A DNA stretch of 64,000 bases from Lepus europaeus. Taxonomy: Eukaryota; Chordata; Mammalia; Lagomorpha; Leporidae. The notes below the pieces were generated by a model, which saw only the letters and a program-made list of their open reading frames with translations, had not been told where the DNA came from and did no database searches. The DNA lies in NCBI RefSeq assembly GCF_033115175.1, contig NC_084837.1, positions 88,672,966 to 88,736,965 of the forward strand, given 5' to 3'. Both the position numbers and the translations under genes were made by a program. Below are positions 32,480 to 43,941 of this stretch, piece after piece. Every line of letters begins with the position of its first letter. Within the stretch, counting starts at the first letter, position 1.

Positions 32480-32685
32480 ATTGTTGTCAGCAAGCATTTT
32501 CTGTAAGGAGCCAGACCACGCAGTCTCAATTGCAACTGCCCCACTCTGCCCTGCAGTACAAAAGCAGCCACGGGCAGAGCAAAACAGAATGGACAAGGAT
32601 GTGTCCCAATAAAACTTTATTTACAGAAACAGGCTGCAGGCCGGATTTGTCCTGAAGGCCCCTGCCTGCCAACCCCTGACAGTTT
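32480..32685 (+). mobile_element. hAT-Charlie-type MER relic
   Basis: 'ttttctgtaaggagccagacc', 'aaaagcagccacgggcag', 'gtcccaataaaactttatttacagaaacaggc' and 'ccaacccctgaca' follow a common placental non-autonomous hAT element. Exact MER name not assigned. Confidence 0.65.
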
Positions 32686-33529
32686 GTATTCCGACGTGGC
32701 CTGTTGTCCCAAAGAATACCCTCTTACCATAACATTTTTCCTTGATCTCTGTGTAGATTGTAAATATTTACCTTGAACAAATTGATGGTTTTAGTTCTCC
32801 AAATAGGACAGGCAGTAACTGTGCGATTGCAGCGTTTGTAGGCATCCGCACTGCAGCTGGGGGAGCCCTCTGACGGGTGTGGCCTGCCTCCTGCGTACTC
32901 TCTGTCGTCCAGTGCTGACCGTGGCTCTGGAACTTTCTGAGCACAACCCTTGAGGTTGCAGCAAAAGTCTAAGCTGGGGGCCCCTTGTGGCCGTGCCCCC
33001 TGCACCATGCGACTCTGCTGGCTTCTCTGTGATGTTAGGTGGCTCCTCAGGGACAGGGATGGGGTCCCACTCCTCACAGAGCCTCCGGATGGTTGGACCT
33101 CACCTGCTTTGATGTGTGGCCTGGAGCAAATCGTCTCTGCCTGGGAACTTTCCATGCCCTGTGGCTTGCAAGGTTTCTTGGAGCTCCCACTGGGACACAC
33201 CTGACGCTGGCCAGAGGCATAGCAGCGGAGGTTAAAAAAAAAATCTCACAAGAGCATTCCAGGGACGTGGCTGAAATGGAGGGCCAAGTGACTGGTCCCA
33301 GGCCCCAGGGCTGAGCTGGCCCGACCTTGAGAGGAGAGCGGCATTCAAGCTCCACTGTCCTTTCTCAGGCCCAGTGGCTCCCTGCGGCTCAGGCCCTCAA
33401 CTTTCTCCCGCCTCAGGGCAAGGAGCGAGCAGCCCCAAGTGGGTAATATCCTGTTCGCACCCCGGGAACAGTGGAATGCTGTATCTTGGAACCTTTGTGC
33501 ACCAGGTAAAGAACTGGGACACATAGAAG
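32686..33529. other. unique non-coding DNA
   Basis: No gene recognised. Open frames overlap on both strands. Confidence 0.5.
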
Positions 33530-33622
33530 TGGCCTTCATGAGAAATGCATGTTATGAAAAAATTATGCATGGATTTCAAAAATCTGTTTGTACCAAAATT
33601 AAGCTTAGCTTAAAAATTATTT
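33530..33622. mobile_element. inverted-repeat element, copy B (one arm)
   Basis: 'cttcatgagaaatgcatgttatgaaaaaattatgcatggatttcaaaaa' then 'tgtaccaaaattaagctt' matches the core and right arm of the element at 30.0 kb. The other arm is missing. A C-SINE follows directly. Confidence 0.65.
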
Positions 33623-33624
33623 GA

Positions 33625-33950
33625 GGCGCTGGTGCTGTGGCACAGTGGGTTAAGGTCCCTGTCAGCAGCGCCGGCATCCCATGTGGGTGCTGGTTCGAGT
33701 CCTGGCTGCTCCACTTCCAATCCAGCTCTCTGCTGTGGCCTGGGAAAGCAGTGGAAGATGGCCCAAGTCCTTGGGTCCCTGCACCCTCATGGGAGACCTG
33801 GAAGAAGTTCCTGGCTCCTGGCTTCGAATAGGCACAGTTCCAGCCATTGCAGCCATCTGGGCAGCGAACCAGCGGATGGAAGACCTTTTTCTCTCTCTCT
33901 TTGCCTCTGCCTCTCTGTAACTCTTTCAAATAAATAAATAAATCTTTTCA
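33625..33950 (+). repeat. C-SINE, full length
   Basis: 'ggcgctggtgctgtggcacagtgg' head to 'ctttcaaataaataaataaatc' tail. Confidence 0.9.
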
Positions 33951-34240
33951 AAAATTTATTAGAGAGACAGAGACAAATCTCCCATTTGCTGGTTCATTCC
34001 TCAAATGGCCACCTTAGCCAGGGCTGGGCTAGAAGCAAAGACAGGAGCCAGGAACTGAATCTTGGTCTCCCATGTGTGTGGCAGGGACCCAACCACTTGA
34101 GTTATCACCTGCTGCTTTCCAGAGTGCACATTAGCAAAAGCTAGAACTGGGAGTGGGGCCAGAACTCAAACCCAGGTGCTCCAAGATGGGATGCAGGTGT
34201 CCTAAGTGGTGTCTAACTACTAGGCCAAATGCCCACCCTA
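33951..34240 (-). repeat. C-SINE, old
   Basis: Starts 'aaatttattagagagacagagac' and ends 'ctaggccaaatgcccaccct'. Tail-to-tail with the previous copy. Confidence 0.8.
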
Positions 34241-34565
34241 GCAGAGTGACGGGGTAGGGAAGGGGGTGGGGGATAGAGAGAGCGGTGGTGGGGCAGGCAG
34301 GAGATTGTCCATCTACTGGTTCACTCCCCAAATGCCTACAACAACCAGGGCTGAGCCAGGCCAAAGCCAGGAGCCCAGAACTTCACCCAGGTCTGCTGTA
34401 TGGGTGGCAGGGACCCAAGTGCTTGGGCTGCCGTTGGCTGCCTCCCAGGTGCGTTAGCAGGAAGCTGGATCAGAAACCGAGCCAGGACTCAGTCCTGGGC
34501 TTTCTGATATGGCAATGGGCATCCCAATTGGCAGCTTGACTACCGTGCCACGACACTTGCCCCTA
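34241..34565 (-). repeat. C-SINE, old, tail lost
   Basis: Starts within 'gcagagtgacggggtaggg' and ends with head complement 'gtgccacgacacttgcccct'. Confidence 0.75.
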
Positions 34566-34812
34566 GCTTTTTAAAAAAATTGTTGGAGATTTGTTTTACT
34601 TATTTAAAAGGCAGATTTATAGGGAGAAAGAGAGAGAGGGAGAGACACAAAGAGAGAGAAAGAAAGGGAGAGTGAGAGAAGTCTTCCATCTGCTGGTTCA
34701 CTCCCCCAAATGGCTGCAATGGCTAAGCCTAGAACTCCATCCGGGTCTCCCACGTGAGTGCAGGGGCCCAAGCCCTCGGACTATCTTCCACTACCTCGCA
34801 GCTCCCTGCGAG
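34566..34812 (-). repeat. C-SINE, head-truncated
   Basis: 'gatttgttttacttatttaaaaggcag', long GA tract, body to about 'cagctccctgcgag'. Fourth SINE in a row in this cluster. Confidence 0.75.
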
Positions 34813-36096
34813 TTGGGCACAGGACGCAGGCTTTGTCCCCCGCTGTCAGATCTTGGGGAAACCCCCAAGGAGGAGACAGGAGCTCAGAGGACCAGTCATT
34901 TACCCCAGGTCTGTTTTGATCCTCTGAGGCCCAAGCTTCTGGCCATCTCTGCCCCTGCCCACAAGCTACGGGGAAGAGGACCTGGGAGTCAGCCACCGAC
35001 TCGCCGCGGTGTGACCCCATGTTTCAATCTGGCTCATCTGTGTGTCTCTCAATGTGGCCCCAAGCCACGGAGGAGTCTCCCGGCCCAGCCGTGGGGAGGC
35101 CAGGCAGGGGAGCCGGGTGGTCCAGGCCGGGACCAGCAAGGCACTAATTAGCTGAGAGCCGCCCTGGAATGTTAAGTACCCAGCGCTGGAATGCAGTTCC
35201 TGCCTGAGCAACAGGCCCTGCAGTGGAGATACAGATCAGGGTGGGCAAGCGCCGGGCCCCCGGCTGAGGACCCCCCACCCCAGCAGGCCACGCATCTCTC
35301 CCACCTCACCCCAGCGGTGCCCTCTGTGTAGCGCTCCCCCAGACTTGGAGCCTGGTGCAGGGCAAACACTGCAGGCATGGGCGGAGCTCCCAAGAGGCCT
35401 CCCGTGCTTCCTGGTATCCGGGTGACCCCTTCCCGTGCAGAATGGCCGGGCCTGGAGACCGGCTTCCAGCAAACAGCATACAGTGGAAGTGACCAGATGT
35501 CACTCCTGACACCAGGTTCCTCTCGTGCTCTCTCTGTCCCAAGCCAGTGGTCACGTTGGGAGCTGCCCAGTGGAGAGGCCCATGAGGCAAGCACCGAGGG
35601 TATCTCCAGCCAACAGCCAGCAGGGCCGCCAAGGCGTGCAGCCCTGCAGCCCGCGGGGCGCTGAATCCTGCCGATGACCACTGGGAGTGAGCTTGGATGA
35701 GGCCCCGGCCCCGGTGAGCTGGTGGAAGGCTGCAGTCCTGCCCATCGCTTGGTCGCAGCCCCAGGGAGACCATGGAGCCGAGAAGCCCGTCAGGCTCTGC
35801 CTGGATGCCTGACCCACAGAGACCGTGGGTCCTTGTTCTGTAAGCACTAACTCCGGGAGCTGTGGGCTCTGCAGCACCAGGTAGCCAACAGGGCCCAGAG
35901 CACTCAAATGCTTGCCGAGCGCCTAGCTGGCTCCCTTCCGATCTCCCACCACCCTCAGGGGGTCGGCCCATTTCACAGACACGGCAAGTGAAGGGGGACT
36001 GGAGCCCAAGTCCAGGCTCTGGAATCTCAACCTCCTGGGAAGACTGGGGCTGTCCTACCTTAAACTTGGCAAGGCAGACTCACCTGCCTCATTCCT
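34813..36096. other. unique GC-rich DNA
   Basis: About 1.3 kb with open frames on both strands but no recognised domain, RNA or repeat. Confidence 0.45.
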
Positions 36097-36413
36097 TTTC
36101 TTTTTATAGATTTATTTAATTGAAAGGCAGAGTTACAGAAAGAGAGAGAGAGACAGAGAGATCTTCCATCTGCCAGTTCATTCCTCAGATGGCCACATTG
36201 ACTGAGACTGGGCCTGGCCAAAGCCAGGAGCTTCTACCAGGTCTCCCATGTGGTTGCAGGGGCCCAAGCACCTGGGCCATTCTCCACTGCTTTTCCCAGG
36301 CCAAAAGCAGGGAGTTGGATTGGAAATAGAACAGCCGGGACTCGAACTGGTGCCCATATGGGAGCCAACATGGCAGGCCGAGGCTTTATCCACTAAGCCA
36401 TGATGCTGGCCCC
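36097..36413 (-). repeat. C-SINE
   Basis: 'tagatttatttaattgaaaggcagag' to head complement 'gccatgatgctggcccc'. Confidence 0.88.
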
Positions 36414-36429
36414 ACCTACCTCATTTCTG

Positions 36430-36570
36430 TGGGCTTTAAAGTCAGGCAGATACCATGATTCCATTGGCTAGATGAGGGAACTGAGACCCCGAGGGAAGCT
36501 GGCTTGTCTAATGTCATACACACAGATTGCTAGCTCCGTGGTTGGAACCCAGAGCGCTAAGTTCACGCTG
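36430..36570 (-). repeat. MIR SINE relic
   Basis: Antisense MIR: 'ctagatgagggaactgagacccc' and 'atgtcatacacacagattgc'. Confidence 0.65.
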
Positions 36571-37124
36571 CCTCCGCTGCCCAGCCTTGCTCCCGACGTT
36601 CACTGCGGTCAACCCCGAGGCCCCCCATGCTCAGGACACAGCCTGTTCTCAGACACTCCTCGGGGAGGAGCCACGAGCCCACACCAGGTTTCCCCACGGT
36701 GGCCAGGACAGATTTGGGGGAGCACTGAAAAGAACCTTCCAGAACACTCAGCAGACCCAAACACAGATCAGATGTGTGCTGGCCCAGTGGACACCAGAGA
36801 CTCCTCCACCCTCTTCCCAGACTGCAGAGGGCACAGGCCAGGCTGGGACAGGCGAGGGAGTTCCCTGTGACCCTTGCTGTCTAACTCCCGTCGCTAGGAT
36901 GCTTGGGAGTGAAAGCATCTCCCAGCAGGCGCCGGCCCAGGCCCCCTGCCAGTAGTCGCTCAGGAGCTGAGCCCAGGAGGACTTCGGCAGCCCACCCTCA
37001 AGCTCCCGGGACCAGTCTTGGACAGGGGGAGGGGCGGTGACTTGCCCAGGGTCACGGAGCCTCGGAGTACCAGGTACAAGCCGAGAACATTCTCTGACTC
37101 AGCCCAGTGGCGAGAGCCCCAGGC
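36571..37124. other. unique GC-rich DNA
   Basis: No gene or clear repeat. A MIR-like scrap may lie near 37035-37085. Confidence 0.45.
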
Positions 37125-37285
37125 CAGTGGGTCCCAGACTTGTATCAGCGTTTCTGACCACTCCGTAGGTCTGGCGGGGGCCTGAGAATGTGCATTTCTG
37201 ACAAGTTCCGGGGTTCTGACCCTGTGTGTCTAAGAACCCATCTTGAGAAGCCGTGCTGGCCAAATCTTCGGGCCAAATCACCCTC
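37125..37285 (+). mobile_element. MER5A-like hAT relic
   Basis: 'gtgggtcccagacttgtatcagcg', 'gggcctgagaatgtgcatttctgacaagtt' and 'cttgagaagccgtgctgg' follow the MER5 family order, with divergence. Confidence 0.5.
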
Positions 37286-38542
37286 CAGACAGCTCCGCCA
37301 CAGCACTGCCCGGGGCAGCCCAGAGGGTCCCGGGTGCCGCCTGAGCGGGCCCTGTCCCGGTTGTCCGTGCCCTGCGTCACCAACAGCAAGAACACCAGGA
37401 GTGGACTGTGGGTGTCACGCAGGTTTCTGTTGCCCGCCGTGAGGAACGTGGTCCTGGCTCTCTTTCCATCAGGAGCCTTCGCCCTCTATGCAGAAGGCCA
37501 GGCGAGGCCGTGCAGCCCAGGTTCTGTGGGGGACCGCCACTGAGGGACTCAGGACAGGAAGAGATGGGCCAGGCCGTCAGAGCCAGCTTCTTGGAGCAAG
37601 GGACTCCAAATCGAGTTCCTGGGGTCTGGTCCTGATCACGTCACCCCACGCGTACCCATCGCCTGGAAAAAAAAACAGGAAGTCTGCAACCCGGCAGCCT
37701 CAGCTCAGCCCCCCACCCCTCCACCCCCGGTCTGGCTGGTCTGGCTGGGCTCCTCCTCTCTGCCACTCAACCAGGAGTGGGCGTGGTCACACCGATTTCC
37801 ACACGCCCATGCCCATCCTTTGCTCATCACATTCACACACACATACACACACACACAGGCTTTCCGAGCCTCCTCTAACCAGCTGGCGTCCTACCCACCC
37901 CCCAGGGAGCCTCAGAGCCCAGGACTTCCGTTTTTGGCCTTGACCGAGGCCCAGGGCGTGGGGCAGACCCTCTGATTGTCTTCTCATCGCCACCGTCCCT
38001 GGCGCCCAGGCAGGTGTCGGCAGTCTCCAGCCCATAGGCCAAATCTGCCATCCATGTTGGCACTGCCGGCAAACACCACGGAAGTCTTTTATTCCAATTT
38101 CCAGTGGTTGGGAAAAATAAAAGAAAGATATAGAAGTCATGGCAACAGCACCAGATTCCCATGTTCATGTCAGTAAGTCAAATTGTACTGGAAGCGCACA
38201 CCTGGTCGATCGTGTGTGCATCACCGTGGCCACCTGCCTGCTGGTGTAGCAGGTAGGCGGGGCTTCGGAGAGTGTGCAGCCCCTGGTGCCAGAAATATTT
38301 GCTACCAGACTACAAAAACAACGTACACCCATCCCCGCTCTCTAGAGTCAACAGGGTTTTGGTTTTGTCTTGCTTTTCTCTGTTGGGCACGTGGGCTGCC
38401 TAAGGATGGCCTTGCCCAACTTCCTTGCACCTGAGTGTGAGCAGGTGACTGGGTTGTGCCGCTGGTTGTGGGCAGACATGCTGTTCCTTAAGGAGAGAGG
38501 ACACGTCCCCTCCATCTGTGTCCCTCTGCCTGGAAAATAGGA
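37286..38542. other. unique DNA, possible hAT scrap
   Basis: No gene recognised. 38015-38110 ('cagcccataggccaaatctgccatcc', 'tcttttattccaat') may be a minus-strand piece of the same hAT family seen at 32.5 kb. A (CA)n tract lies at 37832-37858. Confidence 0.45.
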
Positions 38543-38742
38543 AGCCTCTTTGAAAAATGTGTGGAAAATAAGATTAAAAGGTAATTTTGGCACAAAAAGC
38601 GTAGAAAGTGTATACACAGGCGTCTTCCTGAAGCTCATGGGAAGCGTATGTTATGGAAAAAACATGCATGGATCCCAGGGGGTTCTTTTGCACCAAAATG
38701 AACTTACCTTTTATCTCCGCTTTCTACCATCTCTGTGAAGTG
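38543..38742. mobile_element. inverted-repeat element, copy C
   Basis: Left arm 'tgtggaaaataagattaaaaggtaattttggcacaaaaa' pairs with right arm 'tttgcaccaaaatgaacttaccttttatctccgctttcta'. The core 'gcgtatgttatggaaaaaacatgcatggat' matches copies A and B. Total length is about 200 bases. Confidence 0.65.
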
Positions 38743-39341
38743 TGCTGGTAGATGTGTGTGTGTGTTGGGGGAGAGCCAGACTGGACACCCCAGGGTGACA
38801 GAGCAGCGAGGCGAGAGGAGCCGGGGCCCGCCCCCGGCCCTGGACACTGTAGCCCAGGATGGTCCTGTGGGAGACCAGGGACCGCCACTCAGACAGGACA
38901 CCCTGGACACAGCAGGCTCCCAGGGCAAGGACACGGCCTCCCTCTTTCCAAAGCTCCGGGGAAGGGGCCTGGCACATCTGAGTGACCAGGGACAGATGGC
39001 CTCCCTGGCCTGCTTCCTCCCCTGTGCCGTGAGACTCAGAGCCACCCTCGCAGCACCGAGGGGTGAGTGGAGGACGGCCAGCCTGTGCCAGTGCGGAGTG
39101 TGTGCTCACCCAAGGACGGCTGCCGTCAGCCGGGAGTCCTCTGCCATGGGCTCCTGTGCCTCCCACTCTCGAAACCATAGCTCCCTCTTCCCCTTAGAGA
39201 AAGGCTGAACTTGCCTCCCTCCCCGCTCTTGGCTCGCCCTGACCACACCCGCGGACGGAGTTGGCTTCTTCTGGTGGTTGCCTTAAAATCCCAGTGTCAC
39301 GGAAGAACTGTGCCAAGTCCAGCTGACCCCTTACACAAGTC
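38743..39341. other. unique GC-rich DNA
   Basis: A short (GT)n run at 38751-38764. No gene recognised. Confidence 0.45.
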
Positions 39342-39668
39342 TTTGTTTTTTTTAAGATTTATTTTTAAATTTATTTGAAAGGCAGAGTTACAGAGAGAGA
39401 GGGAGAGACAGAGAGATCTTCCCTCTGCTGGTTCACTCCCCAAATAGCCACAATGGCCAGGGCTCGGCCAGACCAAAGCCAGGAGCCAGGAGCTTCCTCC
39501 GGGTCTCCCACGCGGGTGCAGGGGCCCAAGGACTTGGGCCATTTTCTGAGGCTTTCCCAGACCATTAGAGGGAGCTGGATCAGAAGTGGAGCAGCCGGGA
39601 CTGGAACCAGCGCCATATGGGATGCCGGCATCACAGGCAGCGCTTCACTGCCTGCACCACAGCACCGG
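39342..39668 (-). repeat. C-SINE, full length
   Basis: 'aagatttatttttaaatttatttgaaaggcag' to head complement 'gcaccacagcaccgg'. Confidence 0.9.
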
Positions 39669-40104
39669 GAACCCCCCTTGCAAAAGTCTTAACTCACAAG
39701 TGTGGCATCCTCACCCGGTGCCTCTCAGGAAATTCAAAACAGTTTTCCTCCATCACAGGAGCACATGGCTATGTCCTCTGCGAAGCATGGGACCCCCAAA
39801 ATGTGTGTCTTTAATCCAGAGCCTCCACCTGGAACTCCTCCAACCTGGCTGTCCCAGCCCAGTCCTTTCAGGCTCCTGAGCAGGTGTCACTTCCTCCGGG
39901 AAGTCTTCCCTAACTACCCCATCCCCAGCTCTAGCCACAGCACCGCCCCCCCAAGCGCTGGGTCTGTGCAGCTTACCCCCTACCGCTTACTGTGTGCACT
40001 TTGTGGCTGCTCTGTTGGCGAAGCAGGCCCCCCCTCCCCTTTCGGCCATTGCTGAGTCTCCAGCGCCCAGCACACAATGTGCTCCCCAGGAGCCTGAGCA
40101 GCGC
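39669..40104. other. unique non-coding DNA
   Basis: 'cacttcctccgggaagtcttccctaac' (39889-39915) resembles a common mammalian old-repeat motif. No gene recognised. Confidence 0.4.
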
Positions 40105-40850
40105 ACGGCATTGGCACCCTGGGGAGGGGCGGGGGCGGGGGCGGGGGCTCCCCTTCTCCCGGCCTCACAGCCCCTCTCCCTGCCCGACAGGGCGCCACTG
40201 GCTGTCCCACACCCTCTCTGCCGCCTGCCCAGTGACCTAATTATTGTTTTTCCTTCCAGCCCCGCGGAGGGCAAAACAGAAATTCCTGTTGGATGACACA
40301 GGCCCGGCGGCCGCCTGCGAGCCGAGCACGGGACCGGCTTCGCCCGCCCGGCCATCGGGGCCGCGGAACCCGTCATCAGGCTAAGTACAGAGCGGGCGGC
40401 GGCCGGGCGGGCCGGGCGGGCCGGGGAAATTGCCGGTTCCCGCGGCCCCGCGGGGCTTGTGGGCGCCCCGAGTCTGGGGGCCCGGGGTCTGGGGAGCCCG
40501 GGGCGTCACGGCGGCCGGGCGGCCCCGGCTCGCCTGTCATTAGCGCCGCGACGGCCCCTGCTGGGGAACGCGCGCTGGCAGCGCCCGGGCCGCTCGCGGG
40601 GTCGCCGTGCGCGGGCGGCGCCAGCTCCGAGGGCGGAGCGCGGCGCTGCGGCGGGTGCGGCCCGCGGCGCGCGGCCAGGGCCCCGGCGGCCGCGCCCCCT
40701 GCCCGCGCCGGCTCTCGGCGGGGATCCTGGGTCAGGACCGCTCCCCGGGTCCCATCCGGGAAATGGGTCGACAGCAGCGGTGCGGCAAGTGCGCGGTGCC
40801 CGCGTGCCTCGCGCAGGGTAGAGGCCGCTCCTCCACCTCCTGGGGGAAGA
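40105..40850. promoter_or_regulatory. CpG island without a recognised gene
   Basis: About 750 bases with very high GC and abundant CpG, including BssHII/NotI-type words (GCGCGC-like, GCGGCCGC at 40689), GGGCGGGCCGGGCGGGCC repeats near 40401-40420 and many GC boxes. It probably contains a promoter, perhaps of an unannotated transcript or an alternative first exon. Open frames here exist on both strands because stops are rare in such DNA; I do not call them genes. Confidence 0.6.
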
Positions 40851-42369
40851 AAGCCCCGGACAAGGGCTGCAACGGCCGCTCTGTGCAGGGACGAGTGAGG
40901 CCTTGAGCGCACGTTCCGGTGCGGGCAAACAGCCACATCCCAGCAGATGGCGCTTTGCACGGTGACAGGTGTGGAGACTGGCAGAGGGGCCTCGTGGGGG
41001 TTACAGACCCAGTGGTCCCCGAGGAGGTGCCCCTTCCTGGGAGAGCGCCCCCCGAGCTGGACCCTGGGGCAAGTGTGGGAGCAGCGGGCCAGGCAGAGGT
41101 CTGAGGAGGGGCGTTTCTGATAAAGCCAAAGACGGGCCCAAGACCCCGCCCCCGCCCCGCCCCGCCCTCCTTCGCTCCTCCCCCTTCCCCAGCCCCTCCC
41201 TTCCCACGCGCCTCGCGCTCCTGCCTGCCCCTGCACCTAGGAGGAGGCGTAGAGGGCTGAGCTGGAGTCAGTCGGCCCTGGTTGTCAGCCCTGGCTGTGT
41301 GGCCTCACACCGCCCGCGCAACCTCTCCGAGCGGCAGTCCTGCACCACCAAGGCCATGCGCCCCACGGGCGTGCGAGAGGGACCCACAGGGCAGCCTGAT
41401 AGGCAGCTGGGAGCCCAGGCTGGGCGTCCCTAAGTGCTCCGGTGACTGGTCCGTGAGATGCCCCTGCAGGGCCTCGCTTCTCCACCTGCAAATCAGGTCC
41501 CTGTCTGATGGGAGGCAAAGGTGGACTTGACCTTCGCTCTGTCCTGGTGAGACCAGCTTGGGCTCACCGGAGAGGACAGGACTGAGCCCGGGTCCACCGG
41601 AGGAACCCTCTCAACTCAGAGCCCTGGTCAGCGGAAGAGAGAGAAGCCGCCGAGCACGCAGTCCTGCCCCATCCCACCCCAGCCGGCCCAAGCTGGGAGA
41701 GGAAGCCGCCAGCATGCCCAGGGCAAGGCCGAACTGTGTCCCATGCTCTCACCCTCCTCCCTCGACAGGGCCACACCTCGTTTCACACCCGAGGGAGGGC
41801 TCTGCCAGAGGCCTCGCCGCAGCCCCGGGGTGTGAGAATTCCTGCCAGCAGCTCCTTGACTTAGGGTCCAATTCCTTCCACCCACTTTACAGATGGGAAC
41901 ATTGAGGCTCAGAACTCTGGCAGAAATGAGCAACGGCTTCCCAGTGGGAGTGAGGAGTGTATTCTAGGCCTGAGCTGGGGGAGATGGGAACCGTCCAGCA
42001 CCCCCTCTGATATTTCTTGTCCCTGAAGACAGGGGGAAAAGTGTCGGGGGGGGGGGGACCGGCTCCCTGCCCCATCCAGAAATCCCCAATCCCCACCTCC
42101 GCCCGTCCTGAAGGCCAGCCTGGCTGGGGCTTGATGAGCCCTGGTGCCCCGTCTGTGCGGATCTCTGGAGAGCTCACAGGGACGGCTGAGCACGGCACCG
42201 CCTCGAGGTCCCCACGGCCAGGCTGGGCACGGCGGCGTCCAGGGCTCCAGGCCAGCTCCCCGGGGAGGGCTTTGTCTCGGGACTCGGATGTCAGCGGCTG
42301 TGACTGGCGCCAGAAGCCTCTCCTGACCCGTAGCCTCTGCCACCCGCTGCCCCAAGGCGCTGCTTTTCA
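40851..42369. other. unique GC-rich DNA with MIR scraps
   Basis: MIR-like pieces at about 41240-41345 (plus; 'gggctgagctggagtcagtcgg') and 41860-41930 (minus; 'acccactttacagatgggaacattgaggctcag'). A G11 run lies near 42046-42056. No exon recognised. Confidence 0.45.
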
Positions 42370-42690
42370 TGTGTTCATTCATTCTCTCATTCATCAAATA
42401 TTTCTGGGGCGCCTACCCTGGTGCCAGACACGGCCCCCCACCCACCCCCCGCCCCGCCGTGGGTGGGAAAGAAGTCACCAGGCCTGCCCTCCAGCGCCCG
42501 TTCTGGGCTGGGGAACACACAGTAAACAAAACGTACAGGAAATACAAGGTCACCCAGCAAGGGAGAGTTCGGGGCAGGGAATGAGCAGGGGTGGCGGCTA
42601 AGTGGGGCGACTACATCGCCTTGGAGACGTTCAGGGGAGGGGGCTGCAGGTGTCAAGGCCATGAGGCAGGGACCATGCTGGGCATTGTCG
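42370..42690 (-). repeat. ancient L2/MIR-class repeat
   Basis: 'gttcattcattctctcattcatcaaatatttctggggcgcctaccctggtgcc' then 'acacagtaaacaaaacg' is the complement of a widespread ancient 3' repeat sequence. Class assigned from memory. Confidence 0.5.
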
Positions 42691-43154
42691 GGGTGGGGGT
42701 GGGGGCGGGGGGCAGCAGGGAAGGCGGAAGGGCTGGGAGAGGTGAGTGAGTGGGTAGGGGCAGGGCCAGATGAGTGGCCCTACTTATTCTGGAAGCTTCT
42801 GTCCAGTCCCCGGGGTGGGCTAGTGCTGGGCTGATTACAGGGCTGGCTGTCCCAAGTCCCCACTGTGCTGCCCCCTGTCTTATGGCTCCTCCCAACCCCT
42901 CCACCTGTTCTACAAAGCACGATGAAAAGATGTGCCAGGGAGCTGGCCTCCACTGAGAAATGCCGGAGTCTGGCGTCTCTGGACTCCAGATCAGGCTCCG
43001 CTGCGGACGCTGTGAGCTCTGGTGAGCGGCTTGCACTCCCCAGCCTCTGATTCCACGTCCAGGGAGCAGGGCTAACGTGCCTGCTGTGTAAATAACCAGG
43101 ACTGCTGAGGTACACCCACCCCCCGGACCAGCAGGTGCACTCCTCGACTCGTGT
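42691..43154. other. unique GC-rich DNA
   Basis: No gene or clear repeat. Confidence 0.4.
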
Positions 43155-43625
43155 CCAAGGAAAACGGGGGCACACATCCCGCTGCCATGGACGAGGTGTT
43201 GGCGAGGGTTGCTTGCAGCGACAGCCCCCGGTGGATCCGCACCGGAGGCCATCAGCAGAAGACAGACAGCCTCCCTAAGTCCTCTCCGGCGGGATGTTAC
43301 AAACAGCCACGTCGAAAACCAAAGCCACCGGCAGTCGCAGCCACAAGGATGCCGCTGACATTTTGTTGATTGAAAGAAGGCAGACACGAAAGAACAGATA
43401 CCGTGTGAATCTATTAATAGGAAGTTCAAGAACAGAGACGGTGAGGGCTATGGTGAGAGAGGTCACCATCACAGTGCTGACTTGGGGGGGGGGGAGCAAG
43501 ACGGCTGGCGTGTCGCAAGTGCGATCTGCTTGCCGTCACAAGGCTTCATACACAAATTAGAGAGTCACATGTGTTGCGCTGCCTGTACGTTGTGTGTCCT
43601 TGATGGAAAGCTAAAAGGAGGGGAA
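43155..43625 (+). mobile_element. L1M 3' fragment
   Basis: 'gacattttgttgattgaaagaaggcagacacgaaag', 'gtgtgaatctattaataggaagttcaag' and 'tacacaaattagagagtcac' track the L1M 3' end, heavily diverged. The first 130 bases are less certain. Confidence 0.5.
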
Positions 43626-43626
43626 G

Positions 43627-43941
43627 GGGCTGGCGCTGTGGCTCAGCAGGTTAAAGCCATGGCCCGCAATACCAGCATCCCTTATGGACACCAGTTCAAG
43701 TCCCAGCTGCTCCACTTCGCATCCAGCTCCCTGCTGATGCACCTGGGAAAGCAGCAGAAGGTGCCCCAAGTACTTGGGCTCCTGCCACCCATGTGGGAGA
43801 CCTGGAAGAAGCTCTTGGCTACAGCCTGGCCCAGTCCTGGCTGTTGCAGACATCTGGGGAGTGGATGGAAGATCTGTCTCTCTGTCTCCTCTTCTCTCTC
43901 TCTAACTCTGTCTTTCAAATAAATAATAAATAAATAAAATC
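43627..43941 (+). repeat. C-SINE, full length
   Basis: 'ggggctggcgctgtggctcagc' head to 'ctttcaaataaataataaataaataaaatc' tail. Confidence 0.92.

Noticed and set aside
40293-41236. Long frames on both strands in the CpG island
   Set aside because: Stops are rare in very GC-rich DNA. Arg/Gly/Pro/Ala-rich products on both strands without domains are expected by chance.
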